DNA from: Bacteroides sp. CAG:144
Lineage (GTDB): Bacteria; Bacteroidota; Bacteroidia; Bacteroidales; UBA11471
Assembly (NCBI GenBank): GCA_000434215.1
Contig: HF999737.1
Span: forward strand, 7,739-14,803
Reading direction: 5' to 3'
DNA: 7,065 bases
The notes beneath the pieces were generated by a model. That model ran no database searches. It saw nothing but the letters and a program-made list of their open reading frames with translations, and was not told the origin of the DNA. Position 1 is the first letter of the stretch. Each line of letters opens with the position of its first letter. Position numbers and translations under genes: made by a program. This document shows, piece after piece, positions 1-7,065 of this stretch.

Positions 1-309
1 ATGAACCCGCAGTCCTCCGGCCATGTAGCGTTCTGTAAAGACTACACCGATGTGGCGCGCCAATTCCCTCTCGTTGTAGGAAGATAATTCCCGACCGTTG
101 AGTAAAATGTTGCCCCTGAGGTAGGGTTGGGTGGCCGACATGGTGCGTAACAAGGTCGATTTTCCTGTGCCGTTTGTGCCGAGCAGGGCGGTAAGTTCGC
201 CTCGGTATAGAGTGAAATCCATATCGGTAAAAAGGTCGGTTTCCCGTTTCCCTTCCAGGTAACCGATGGTTACTCGGCGGCCTTCGATAACAGCAGAGGT
301 GTGTATCAT
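1..309 (-). CDS. ABC transporter ATP-binding protein (BtuD/FecE-like), N-terminal 103 residues
   Basis: The reading frame is open from ATG at 309 to the window edge at position 1, so the 3' part is missing. The product is the cytoplasmic ATPase that powers the importer. The Walker A motif GTNGTGKST lies at residues 44-52, preceded by the A-strand pattern LYRGELTALL. The Q-loop region reads HIGVVFTERY (86-95); the usual glutamine after the VV strand is Thr92. From memory, VLTE/VTTD variants are common in Bacteroidota members of this family, so this need not mean loss of function. Walker B and the ABC signature lie outside the window. The ATG shares one base with the permease stop (TGATG), so the two are probably translationally coupled. 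Ligand identity is unknown, as for the other two components. Confidence 0.93.
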   Translation of the reverse strand, partial: MIHTSAVIEGRRVTIGYLEGKRETDLFTDMDFTLYRGELTALLGTNGTGKSTLLRTMSATQPYLRGNILLNGRELSSYNERELARHIGVVFTERYMAGGLRVH

Positions 310-1334
310 CAGTTGAAATATTGGATTTTTCTTTGATTTACGATAACATAGATAATGACCGGAGCTCCGAAAAGCGGGGTTACGGCATTAAGCGGAATGA
401 TGCCGAGGTCGCCCGGAAGCACGCACAGCAGATTGCACAACAATGCGACTGCACTGCCCGAGAGCATGGTTGCCGGTACGACCCGGGAATGATTTGAAGA
501 GCGGAGCAACAATCGGGCGATATGCGGCACAGCCAGTCCTATAAATGCGATAGGCCCGCAGTATGCGGTAACGACTGCGGTGAGCCAACCGGTACAAAGC
601 AACAGACCGATGCGGGTGAGACGGACGTTTACGCCTAAGTTGGCGGCATACCGTTCGCCAAGCAACAACGCATTAAGTGGTTTTATGAGCAACAAAGCCC
701 CGATGAGACCTACGAGTGTCGCCGCACAGAAAAACGGCATTTGTGTCGTAGATACTCCCGAGAAGTCGCCCAATCCCCAAATGGTATAAGAGAATACCCC
801 TTCGGCTGTCGCAAAAAAATTGAGCAACGATATGGCCGAAGATGTGATATATCCCACCATAATACCGATGATGAGCAGCATAATGTTGCTTTTCACAACC
901 GAAGCAAATGCGATGATCGTTCCCAGTACGACAAGGGCTCCGACCATAGCGCCGGCGAGTACGGCCAATGTCCCGGATAGAAAGAATCCGCCCCCTCCGA
1001 TACTTCCGCCGAGAAGAAGCATGACGATGGCTACGCCCAGTCCCGCTCCCGAGTTCACGCCTAAAATTGAAGGCCCTGCCAGCGGATTGTTAAAAGCCGT
1101 TTGCAACATGAGACCGGCCGTGGCCAGAGAAGCACCAGCCAATAATGCCGTAACGGCTTGCGGTAAGCGCGATTGCAGGACGATAAAGCTCCAACTGCTC
1201 TTTTCGACATCTTTTCCCAGACAAATGTCGATAACAGCATCGAGAGGAATTTTCACCGATCCCCAAGCCAGATTGGCGAGGACGAGTATAAAGGTAAGGG
1301 CTGTGGCAAAGAGGAGAAAGGTGCGGGGCTTCAT
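309..1334 (-). CDS. FecCD family ABC transporter permease (BtuC/FecD-like)
   Basis: This 341-residue polytopic inner membrane protein is the usual length for BtuC/FecCD permeases, which have about ten membrane helices and work as dimers. Family motifs are clear: RLPQAVTALLAGASLATAGL near 56-75, NNPLAGPSILGVNSGAGLG near 82-100, and IAFIGLAVPHIARLLL near 262-277, which contains the cytoplasmic region contacting the ATPase. The C-terminus reads LPGDLGIIPLNAVTPLFGAP, close to the form I recall from Bacteroidota homologues. The start at 1334 is chosen because it forms an ATGA overlap with the upstream stop. An ATG nine codons earlier (1361) would overlap the neighbour by 31 nt and add a non-hydrophobic MPLLPSFTT stretch. 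The gene ends in TGA, which shares one base with the ATPase start. Confidence 0.93.
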   Translation of the reverse strand: MKPRTFLLFATALTFILVLANLAWGSVKIPLDAVIDICLGKDVEKSSWSFIVLQSRLPQAVTALLAGASLATAGLMLQTAFNNPLAGPSILGVNSGAGLGVAIVMLLLGGSIGGGGFFLSGTLAVLAGAMVGALVVLGTIIAFASVVKSNIMLLIIGIMVGYITSSAISLLNFFATAEGVFSYTIWGLGDFSGVSTTQMPFFCAATLVGLIGALLLIKPLNALLLGERYAANLGVNVRLTRIGLLLCTGWLTAVVTAYCGPIAFIGLAVPHIARLLLRSSNHSRVVPATMLSGSAVALLCNLLCVLPGDLGIIPLNAVTPLFGAPVIIYVIVNQRKIQYFN

Positions 1335-2461
1335 GGTTGTAAATGATGGTAATAGCGGCATCTTTCACCCGGGAAAAGATCTGGGTGGAAAATGAAGATA
1401 AAATCTTTCAACAAAAGGTCGGGGTGTAGAGGTACTTCCTCGAAGAAACGGTTACTTGTGAGATTACAGCCGAAGACCAGACCTTTCTCGAAGGCGATGA
1501 ATCGGGAGTAAGGAGAGTATTCCGAGGCCAAGGTCCGAAGAGTTATATCGGTCGGTGCGGAGTATTTGAACAGCCAGAAGTCGGCCGATTGCGCTTTATC
1601 GAAAACGCTTTCGAAAGATAGGGCGAGTGAGCCGGCATGTTCGTCGTCTTTCCAGAAATAATCGGCTCCTGCATCGGCAAAGAGACGTGCCATATAACTG
1701 TTCCCTCCCGGGACGAACCATGTCGATCCCGTTTTTTTCTCGGCGATGACGGTCGGACGATTTTTTATTCCGGATACCCGTTGGCAAAGCTCGGTATATT
1801 GCCTTTCGATTGCTGCAAAAAGCGAATCGGCTTGTGATTCCCGACCGGTGAATAAACCGATGAGCCGTATCCATTCTGCTCGTCCCAGAGGAGTGTTTTC
1901 CATATAGTCGGCACATTCGATGATAGGAATGTTTAGTTTCTCGACACGTCCGTAACTGCAATTCTCGAAGGGCGAAACCAAGATGGCTTCGGGTGATAGG
2001 TCGATGATTTTTTCCACATCGGGAGAGAAAGAGTTACCTACGTCGGTTATTAGTCCCGAGTCTATTCCGTCGCGTATCGATGGAACGGAGATATATTCCG
2101 ATTCGCAAACGCCGACGATACGTTCTGCAATGCCCAACTCATCGAGCATACTGCCGTGCACCGAAGAGTAGACGACCATACGATCGACCGGGGTTCGTAT
2201 CAGTGTCCCGTCGGGAAGACTTTGCGATAAATCCTTTTTTTTATCGACAAGCAGGTAGCGGTGCAATAATCGGGTCGTATCCCAGGGATCGCGTAAGTCG
2301 ACCCTGATATAGTCGGGATAACGGGTTATATCGAATCCCTCGGCATATTTGATATTTACCTTTTCCCCGTCCTGTTTGGTTGCGGACGTATTCCGGCAAG
2401 AGTATCCGGTAAATAGCAGAAGTATGACACAGCAGGACGAAAGTATTCGAGAAAAGTGCAT
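1331..2461 (-). CDS. ABC transporter substrate-binding lipoprotein, BtuF/FecB (TroA-like, class III) family
   Basis: This 376-residue protein is the extracytoplasmic ligand-capture component of the importer. The start at 2461 is preferred over an in-frame ATG at 2515 because the promoter lies between the two and because it puts a signal peptide directly at the N-terminus. Residues 1-21 are basic then hydrophobic (CCVILLLF) and end in TGYSC, so Cys22 is the likely lipidated residue, although this lipobox is loose. Lobe 1 runs roughly 90-190 and contains VVYSSVHGSMLDELGIAERI and the helix DVEKIIDLSPEAILV, hallmarks of BtuF/FepB-type proteins. A linking helix follows near 190-220, and lobe 2 covers about 235-350. 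The ligand (corrinoid, haem or ferric siderophore) cannot be read from the sequence. Its stop TGA overlaps the permease start as ATGA. Confidence 0.88.
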   Translation of the reverse strand: MHFSRILSSCCVILLLFTGYSCRNTSATKQDGEKVNIKYAEGFDITRYPDYIRVDLRDPWDTTRLLHRYLLVDKKKDLSQSLPDGTLIRTPVDRMVVYSSVHGSMLDELGIAERIVGVCESEYISVPSIRDGIDSGLITDVGNSFSPDVEKIIDLSPEAILVSPFENCSYGRVEKLNIPIIECADYMENTPLGRAEWIRLIGLFTGRESQADSLFAAIERQYTELCQRVSGIKNRPTVIAEKKTGSTWFVPGGNSYMARLFADAGADYFWKDDEHAGSLALSFESVFDKAQSADFWLFKYSAPTDITLRTLASEYSPYSRFIAFEKGLVFGCNLTSNRFFEEVPLHPDLLLKDFIFIFHPDLFPGERCRYYHHLQP

Positions 2462-2484
2462 GATTGTATATGTGTTTAATATTT

Positions 2485-2516
2485 CAAATATACATGAAAG
2501 CAAGAGCTGAGACAAA
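2485..2516 (-). promoter_or_regulatory. Bacteroides-type promoter for the ABC importer operon
   Basis: On the minus strand a -33 box TTTG (2516-2513) is followed by exactly 20 nt and a -7 box TATATTTG (2492-2485). This fits the known Bacteroidota primary sigma consensus TTTG-N19-21-TAnnTTTG. Transcription would start near 2478, leaving a leader of only about 17 nt before the ATG at 2461. The leader is AT-rich and has no Shine-Dalgarno, as is usual in this phylum. A leader this short leaves no room for a riboswitch from this promoter. Confidence 0.7.
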
Positions 2517-2522
2517 TGAAAA

Positions 2523-2540
2523 CAACGTTTTCAAACGTTG
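2523..2540. promoter_or_regulatory. 18-nt palindrome, candidate operator upstream of the ABC importer promoter
   Basis: The sequence CAACGTTT-TC-AAACGTTG has two perfect 8-nt inverted half-sites around a 2-nt centre. It lies 6 nt upstream of the -33 box (2516-2513) of the importer promoter, roughly -38 to -62 relative to the expected start of transcription. That position and symmetry suit a dimeric transcription factor. It does not look like a Fur box. No regulator gene is present in the window, so the binding protein is unknown. A small RNA hairpin or chance symmetry are the alternatives. Confidence 0.4.
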
Positions 2541-2627
2541 ACTCTGCTGAATAGCATTTTATCAATGACAAATGTAGTGAAAAAAATATAGTTTGCCGTA
2601 TTTGTATTCTTTTTCCAGAGGATACGA

Positions 2628-2658
2628 ACAGCGGGTCGGAAATTTTCCGACCCGCTGT
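2628..2658 (-). terminator. 31-nt perfect inverted repeat after the efflux operon, probable terminator hairpin
   Basis: Arms of 15 nt (2628-2642 and 2644-2658) are exact reverse complements around one central base. The practical hairpin is a 13-bp GC-rich stem (ACAGCGGGTCGGA) with an AT loop. It begins 22 nt downstream of the TolC-family stop and lies before the promoter of the next unit, the expected place for a transcription end. There is no U tract directly after the stem on the minus strand; the nearest T7 run (2586-2580) is about 42 nt further on. It may therefore be a Rho-assisted or 3'-end-protecting hairpin and not a classical intrinsic terminator. Confidence 0.6.
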
Positions 2659-2680
2659 CAAGAACGATTTTACGGTTTCG

Positions 2681-3859
2681 TTATAAATTCAACGCATTGA
2701 TTTCTGCAATAACTTTGTGCAGGTCGCGTTCTATGGCGATACGCTGGCTTTTTACTTCATAGAGAGCGTTGACTTCGCTCAGGAAATCGGTTTCGTTAAG
2801 TATACCTGTGCGATAAGCCTCTGTAATATATCGCATTGCCGGTTCTTGTTGCAGGTCTATACGAATGAATTGTTCGAGAGTAGTTTTCAGTGTTGTATAT
2901 TTGCCGTATAATTCTTTCAACGTCGATTCCCGGTTGATGCGTTCATCTTCGAGACGGGCGTCGGCATACTCGATTTGAGCTTTGGCTCTTTTTATCTCTC
3001 TACGGCTTTTCCACAATGGGAGAGAGATGCCCACGATGACACCGTTGAGTTTCTCTCCGGTCCCGATTTCATGGTGATAACCCACCGTAATACCGGGAAG
3101 GGCTCCGGCCCTGCTTACTTTCAAGTCGGCCTCAGCCCCTTTCTTTTCGCTGAGTAGCGAGAGCAGTTGCGGAGCTCTTGTCTCGTATTCTTTCTTCATC
3201 GATTCAAAAGGTATGACTTCTTCGGGTAAAGCAAAAAGCGAGTCGTTGAATTCTATCGGGTTGCCTCCGTTGAGATTTTGAAGTTGTTCGAGAGCGCTTT
3301 CAAGTTCTATTTTTTTCAGCCCGCATTGATTCTGCATGTTGGCCAGTTCTATATCCGCACGATTTTTTTCGAGGCTGGTAACTTCTCCTTCTTTCAATGC
3401 CCTGTCCATCGATGTAGCCATACGACGGGTATTTTCGGTTCGTATTTTCAGTAGAGCGTATTCTTGCCGCAGGGCGATGATGTCGATACACAGCAACTTG
3501 GCTTTGAGTAGAAGGTCTTGACGGAAGGTATTTAGTTCGTGACCCAATTGTTCTTCTTTGGTAATAGCTGCTTTGCGTCGGGCGAAGTAGGCTGTCGGAA
3601 AGTCGAATCCTTGCGTTACATTTATTTCCGAAACCGTTTCGGAACTGTTTTTTTGCCACGAGTGCATATACTCTACTTCCGGTCCTTCGGGCATGTTGCC
3701 CGCCCGTATTTCGAGGCGTTGCGCTTTGCCGAGACTTTTTTGGGCGCGCAAGGAGACATTGTTTTGTTCGATGTTATACAAGACACCGTCGATGTTTTGA
3801 GCCGGTGTATGGTGTAACGATCCGAATAAAATGATGCTTATTATAAATAGTTTACGCAT
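2681..3859 (-). CDS. TolC family outer membrane efflux channel protein (CusC/CzcC-like)
   Basis: This 392-residue protein is the outer membrane exit duct of the tripartite metal pump. Residues 1-20 form a Sec signal peptide (basic MRK, hydrophobic IISIILFG, likely cut after TPA). There is no lipobox cysteine, so unlike CusC it is probably not a lipoprotein. Two outer-membrane-efflux repeats can be seen, roughly 25-200 and 225-390. Each is mostly long amphipathic helix rich in Glu, Lys, Leu and Ala. Beta-strand-like stretches occur near 76-90 (EINVTQGFDFPTA) and 254-283 (including LPGITVGYHHE and GVIVGISLPLW). The final helix contains YRTGILNETDFLSEVNALYE, a typical TolC-family segment. It is a little short for the family (usually 400-460). 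Its ATG lies inside the end of the RND gene (8-nt overlap), so it is the last gene of that operon. A strong inverted repeat follows 22 nt after its stop. Confidence 0.93.
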   Translation of the reverse strand: MRKLFIISIILFGSLHHTPAQNIDGVLYNIEQNNVSLRAQKSLGKAQRLEIRAGNMPEGPEVEYMHSWQKNSSETVSEINVTQGFDFPTAYFARRKAAITKEEQLGHELNTFRQDLLLKAKLLCIDIIALRQEYALLKIRTENTRRMATSMDRALKEGEVTSLEKNRADIELANMQNQCGLKKIELESALEQLQNLNGGNPIEFNDSLFALPEEVIPFESMKKEYETRAPQLLSLLSEKKGAEADLKVSRAGALPGITVGYHHEIGTGEKLNGVIVGISLPLWKSRREIKRAKAQIEYADARLEDERINRESTLKELYGKYTTLKTTLEQFIRIDLQQEPAMRYITEAYRTGILNETDFLSEVNALYEVKSQRIAIERDLHKVIAEINALNL

Positions 3860-6800
3860 GAGATTTTTTCTTTGAGTTTAAGAATAAGTAGACCGTTGGG
3901 ATAACAAAGATATTGAGCAGGGTAGAACTGATGAGTCCGCCGAGAATTACTTTGGCCATAGGGCTTTGTATTTCATTCCCGCTTATGTCGCCCCCTAACG
4001 CCAGTGGAATGAGTGCGAGAGCCGAAGATAGCGAAGTCATAAGAATCGGGTTCAGTCGGTCGAGTGATCCTTGTATAATGCTTTCTTTCAGAGCAATACC
4101 TTCATTCCGTAATTGTCCGTAATGCGATACCAACAGAATCCCGTTCCGCACGGCAATACCTAGAAGCGAAATGAACCCGATAACGGCAGGAATACTGACA
4201 ATACCCGAGGTCATGGCTATGGCTGCCACGCCGCCGATGAGGGCAAGAGGCAGATTGATCATGATCATGCCCGACAGGGAGAGGCTTTTGAATTCTTGGA
4301 AGAGCAACAGGAATATAATCAGCAAGGCGATGGCCGATGTGAACGATAAGGTGCGGGCGGCCGACTGCTGACTCTCGAATTGCCCGCCGTATTCGATGTA
4401 ATACCCTTGCGGAAGATCGATATTTGCATCGATGGCCGATTTTATCGCTTCTACGGCTCCGCCTAAGTCTCCGCCGGTGATATTGGCCGAGACGACTATT
4501 TTACGCTTTACATTTTCACGGTTTACCGCATTAGGCCCCGATGTCGATACGATGTCGGCGATATGGCTTAACGGAACTTTACCTCCGTTTCCCGTGTCGA
4601 CGAGCAGGTCGCCGGTCTCCTCTATCGTACGGCTATGTCCGTCGCCGACTTTCACCGTAAGGTCGAATGTGGCGTTGCCGTCATAGATTTGAGAAACGGT
4701 TTCACCTTCGAGTGCGACACTTATCCATTGGGAAAAATCAGCGAGAGTAATCCCATAACGGGCCAACATTTCACGTCGGGGAATGATTTGCAGTTGGGCG
4801 CGTTCGACTTGCTGCTCGACCATCACGTCGGTAATTCCGTCGACGTCGGCGATAGCCTGTTTGATTTCTTGACCGAGAGAATACATTTTGTTGAGGTCTT
4901 CACCGAAGAGCTTGATGGCGATATTGGCTTGCGTTCCTGAGAGCATGGCATCGATACGGTGTGAAATAGGCTGGCCTATTTCCAAATCGATGCCTTTGAT
5001 CGTTCCGAGGCGGCTGCGTATGTCGGCGAGAAATTCGTCCCGGCTGCGCTCGTCGAGAACGAAAGGCGCTTCTATTTCCGACGCATTTACGCCGAGAGCA
5101 TGTTCATCGAGCTCGGCGCGGCCGGTTTTGCGGGCAACCGTTTGTATTTCGGGAATTTCGAGAAGCATTTCTTCGACCATGCGACCTATTTTGTCCGACT
5201 CTTCGAGCGAGACACCCGGCAGCGTACTTACATTGATGGTAAGCGAACCTTCATTGAAAGGTGGGAGAAAACTGCTGCCCAGTGTCGTGTAGAGGGCGAC
5301 AGCCCCGATGAAAAGCGCGATAGCCCCACCTATGACTATACGACCGTGTCGCAACGTGCCTTGCAGAGCCCGCCCGTAAATCTTTTTGAGGAATCGGGAT
5401 ACTGGAGCTTCTTTTGTGTGTTTACGCAAGGTTTTGTCGGAGGTAAGCATATAACTGCACATGACCGGTGTGAGTGTTACGGCAACGATCATCGAAGCGA
5501 AAAGAGAAACGATGAACGAAATGCCCAGCGGTTGTAGCATGCGGCCCTCCATTCCGCCGAGGAAAAAGAGGGGAATGAAAGCTACGATGGTGATGATAGT
5601 GGCATGTACGATCGAGGTTCGTATCTCGCGGGAGGCATCGTAAACGACTTGTAAGGCAGGGCGTCGCTCATTCTTTGGTAAAGCATAGTTTTCCCGCAGC
5701 CGCTTGTAGACGTTTTCCACATCAATAATAGCATCGTCGACCAGAGAACCGATGGCGATGGCCATACCTCCGAGGCTCATCGTGTTGATGGTGAATCCCA
5801 ATCCTTTCAGTGTGAGAATGGCCGTGAGCAGGGAGAGCGGCAGGGCGACGAGCGAGATGATGGTAACGCGTCCGTTCATGAGGAAAAAGAACAGTACGAT
5901 TACGACGAAGATCGCACCTTCCCATAGCGACTTGGAAATGTTGTCGATAGAGCTTTCGATAAAACGGGACTGTCTGAAAATATCGGTAGAGATATGTACA
6001 TCGGGCAATGTTTTTTGCAACTCTTCGAGAGTTTGGTCGAGCTGTTCGGTCAGTTCCATCGTATTGGTGGACGGTTGTTTCGTTACGGTAATAAGAACGG
6101 CCGGGCAACCTCGTTCTGAGGCGACTCCGAGCTTAGGCGATTTGCCGCCGATGACGACATCGGCGACATCGCTCAGGACAATGGGCTTTCCGGTTTCCGA
6201 GAGTTTGATAAATCCTTTGGCGATTTCGTCAACGTCTCGGTCGGCTACCATGCCGCGAACGACATATTCGTTGCCGTATTCGTAAATGACTCCGCCCGAG
6301 GCGTTGAGATTCATATCCCGCGCAGCGTTCAGAATCTCGGGAAGAGATACACCGTAACGGCGCATACGTTCAGTCGAGAGTTGTATCTGATATTCTTTGA
6401 GGTCTCCACCGATAACCGATACTTGGGCTACACCTCCGGTCGAGAGTAGTCGGGGACGGATCGTCCAGTCGGCGATGGTGCGCAAGTCTTGCATCGATAG
6501 CGAGTCGGAAGTCAATCCCACGATGAGGATTTCTCCGAGTATCGACGATTGCGGGCCGAGAATCGGTTGGCCTGCGGTTTTGGGTAGTTGCTCACCTACG
6601 GTGGCCAGTTTTTCCGATACGATTTGACGGGCGACGTAGATGTCTGTATCCCAGTCGAATTCTACCCATACGACCGAAAATCCGTTGGTCGACGACGACC
6701 GCACCCGGCGCACATCGGTAGCCCCGTTGAGTGCGGTTTCGATAACGAAAGTAACGGTACGTTCCACTTCTTCGGTTGCCATTCCCGGGGCTTCGGTCAT

Positions 6801-6947
6801 GACGACGACGGTAGGAGCGTTCAGGTCGGGAAACACATCGACCTCCATGCGGGAGGCAGTGTATATGCCGGTTGCCGAGAGCAGTACCGCAATGACGATA
6901 ATCAGCAGCCGGTTATGAAGCGAAAAATTGATGATTTTGTTGAGCAT
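3852..6947 (-). CDS. CusA/CzcA family heavy-metal efflux RND transporter (inner membrane pump)
   Basis: This 1031-residue protein is full length for a heavy-metal RND pump (about 1040). It works as a proton/metal-cation antiporter in the inner membrane. The layout is classical: TM1 near 13-31, a large periplasmic loop to about 340, TM2-TM6 within 341-498, TM7 near 538-557, a second periplasmic loop to about 868, and TM8-TM12 to 1022. The TM4 segment NTMSLGGMAIAIGSLVDDAI carries D404/D405, followed by E411-N412, matching the proton-relay VD...EN motif of metal RND proteins. Compared from memory with E. coli CusA, the copper-binding methionines M573, M623 and M672 align with N572, I625 and A667. 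The Cu(I)/Ag(I) route is therefore not conserved, and a divalent metal (Zn, Co, Ni, Cd) is as likely. The start is ATG with no clear Shine-Dalgarno. The last 8 nt overlap the next gene (ATGCGTAA), which implies translational coupling. No frameshift or truncation is seen. Confidence 0.96.
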   Translation of the reverse strand: MLNKIINFSLHNRLLIIVIAVLLSATGIYTASRMEVDVFPDLNAPTVVVMTEAPGMATEEVERTVTFVIETALNGATDVRRVRSSSTNGFSVVWVEFDWDTDIYVARQIVSEKLATVGEQLPKTAGQPILGPQSSILGEILIVGLTSDSLSMQDLRTIADWTIRPRLLSTGGVAQVSVIGGDLKEYQIQLSTERMRRYGVSLPEILNAARDMNLNASGGVIYEYGNEYVVRGMVADRDVDEIAKGFIKLSETGKPIVLSDVADVVIGGKSPKLGVASERGCPAVLITVTKQPSTNTMELTEQLDQTLEELQKTLPDVHISTDIFRQSRFIESSIDNISKSLWEGAIFVVIVLFFFLMNGRVTIISLVALPLSLLTAILTLKGLGFTINTMSLGGMAIAIGSLVDDAIIDVENVYKRLRENYALPKNERRPALQVVYDASREIRTSIVHATIITIVAFIPLFFLGGMEGRMLQPLGISFIVSLFASMIVAVTLTPVMCSYMLTSDKTLRKHTKEAPVSRFLKKIYGRALQGTLRHGRIVIGGAIALFIGAVALYTTLGSSFLPPFNEGSLTINVSTLPGVSLEESDKIGRMVEEMLLEIPEIQTVARKTGRAELDEHALGVNASEIEAPFVLDERSRDEFLADIRSRLGTIKGIDLEIGQPISHRIDAMLSGTQANIAIKLFGEDLNKMYSLGQEIKQAIADVDGITDVMVEQQVERAQLQIIPRREMLARYGITLADFSQWISVALEGETVSQIYDGNATFDLTVKVGDGHSRTIEETGDLLVDTGNGGKVPLSHIADIVSTSGPNAVNRENVKRKIVVSANITGGDLGGAVEAIKSAIDANIDLPQGYYIEYGGQFESQQSAARTLSFTSAIALLIIFLLLFQEFKSLSLSGMIMINLPLALIGGVAAIAMTSGIVSIPAVIGFISLLGIAVRNGILLVSHYGQLRNEGIALKESIIQGSLDRLNPILMTSLSSALALIPLALGGDISGNEIQSPMAKVILGGLISSTLLNIFVIPTVYLFLNSKKKSHA

Positions 6948-6959
6948 GGCGGTAACGGA

Positions 6960-7065
6960 TTAATGGTTGTGGGAATGTCCGTGCGGAATCGATCCCGATG
7001 CCGCAGCCATTTTTACTTGTACGGCGCCACGTGTAACAACCCGTTCGCCGGCTTGTAAACCTTTG
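6960..7065 (-). CDS. RND efflux periplasmic adaptor subunit (HlyD/CusB/CzcB family), C-terminal end only
   Basis: Only the last 34 residues and the TAA stop are in the window; the start lies beyond position 7065. The visible protein begins KGLQAGERVVTRGAVQVK, which matches the end of the membrane-proximal domain of metal-efflux adaptors (GL.aGe.VV..Ga..lk). In this family the adaptor is a periplasmic, usually lipid-anchored protein that joins the inner membrane pump to the outer membrane channel. The protein ends in IPHGHSHNH, with four histidines in the last seven residues. Such a tail could bind metal, but this is inference. The stop is 12 nt before the start of the RND pump gene on the same strand, which supports a shared transcript. 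The family call rests on a short piece, but pump and channel directly downstream make it firm. Confidence 0.85.
   Translation of the reverse strand, partial: KGLQAGERVVTRGAVQVKMAAASGSIPHGHSHNH

Noticed and set aside
820..1395. 191-residue open frame on the plus strand
   Set aside because: It is antisense to the permease gene, rich in Pro, Arg, Ser and Thr with no recognisable domain. Such frames are expected opposite a real gene.
2569..2576. A second -7-like box TACATTTG on the minus strand
   Set aside because: No TTTG lies 19-21 nt upstream; the sequence there is ACGG/CAAA. The promoter at 2516-2485 has both boxes with correct spacing.
2476..2661. 61-residue minus-strand frame in the intergenic gap
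   Set aside because: It runs through the hairpin, palindrome and promoter, has no family resemblance and no sign of coding constraint.
2462..2680. Cobalamin riboswitch ahead of the BtuF-like gene
   Set aside because: No B12-box-like or other conserved riboswitch core was seen, and the probable leader is only about 17 nt.
5752..6285. 177-residue open frame on the plus strand
   Set aside because: It lies fully opposite the RND pump gene, whose coding assignment is certain, and has no recognisable motif.
6588..7058. 156-residue plus-strand frame spanning the adaptor-pump junction
   Set aside because: It is a shadow of the pump and adaptor codons; its composition is unlike a folded protein and it has no family resemblance.

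Overview
The window fits a member of the phylum Bacteroidota, probably order Bacteroidales. The protein families read in that style, no start codon has a clear Shine-Dalgarno sequence, and the one strong promoter has the Bacteroides-type form TTTG-N20-TAnnTTTG. Species cannot be fixed from this stretch.

All supported genes lie on the minus strand, so transcription runs from high to low coordinates. They form two units. The upstream unit (about 7065 down to 2681) is a tripartite heavy-metal efflux operon. It holds the C-terminal end of a periplasmic adaptor, a complete 1031-residue CusA/CzcA-type RND pump, and a 392-residue TolC-family outer membrane channel. The adaptor and pump are 12 nt apart, and the pump and channel overlap by 8 nt. 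Together they would carry a metal cation from the periplasm or inner membrane across the outer membrane, driven by the proton gradient. The metal is not certain: the adaptor ends in a His-rich tail, and the pump appears to lack the three copper-binding methionines of E. coli CusA.

The 219-nt gap at 2462-2680 holds a 31-nt inverted repeat just after the channel gene (probable operon end), an 18-nt palindrome, and a well-formed promoter.

The downstream unit (2461 down to 1, running off the window) is a BtuFCD/FecBCD-type ABC importer: a lipoprotein substrate-binding protein, a FecCD-family permease, and the first 103 residues of the ATPase. Stop/start overlaps (ATGA, then TGATG) couple all three genes. 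This family imports corrinoids, haem or ferric siderophores; the ligand cannot be told here. No TonB receptor, regulator or riboswitch is visible.

I see conventional transport operons and no sign of a novel system. No RNA genes, mobile elements, CRISPR arrays or broken genes were found.
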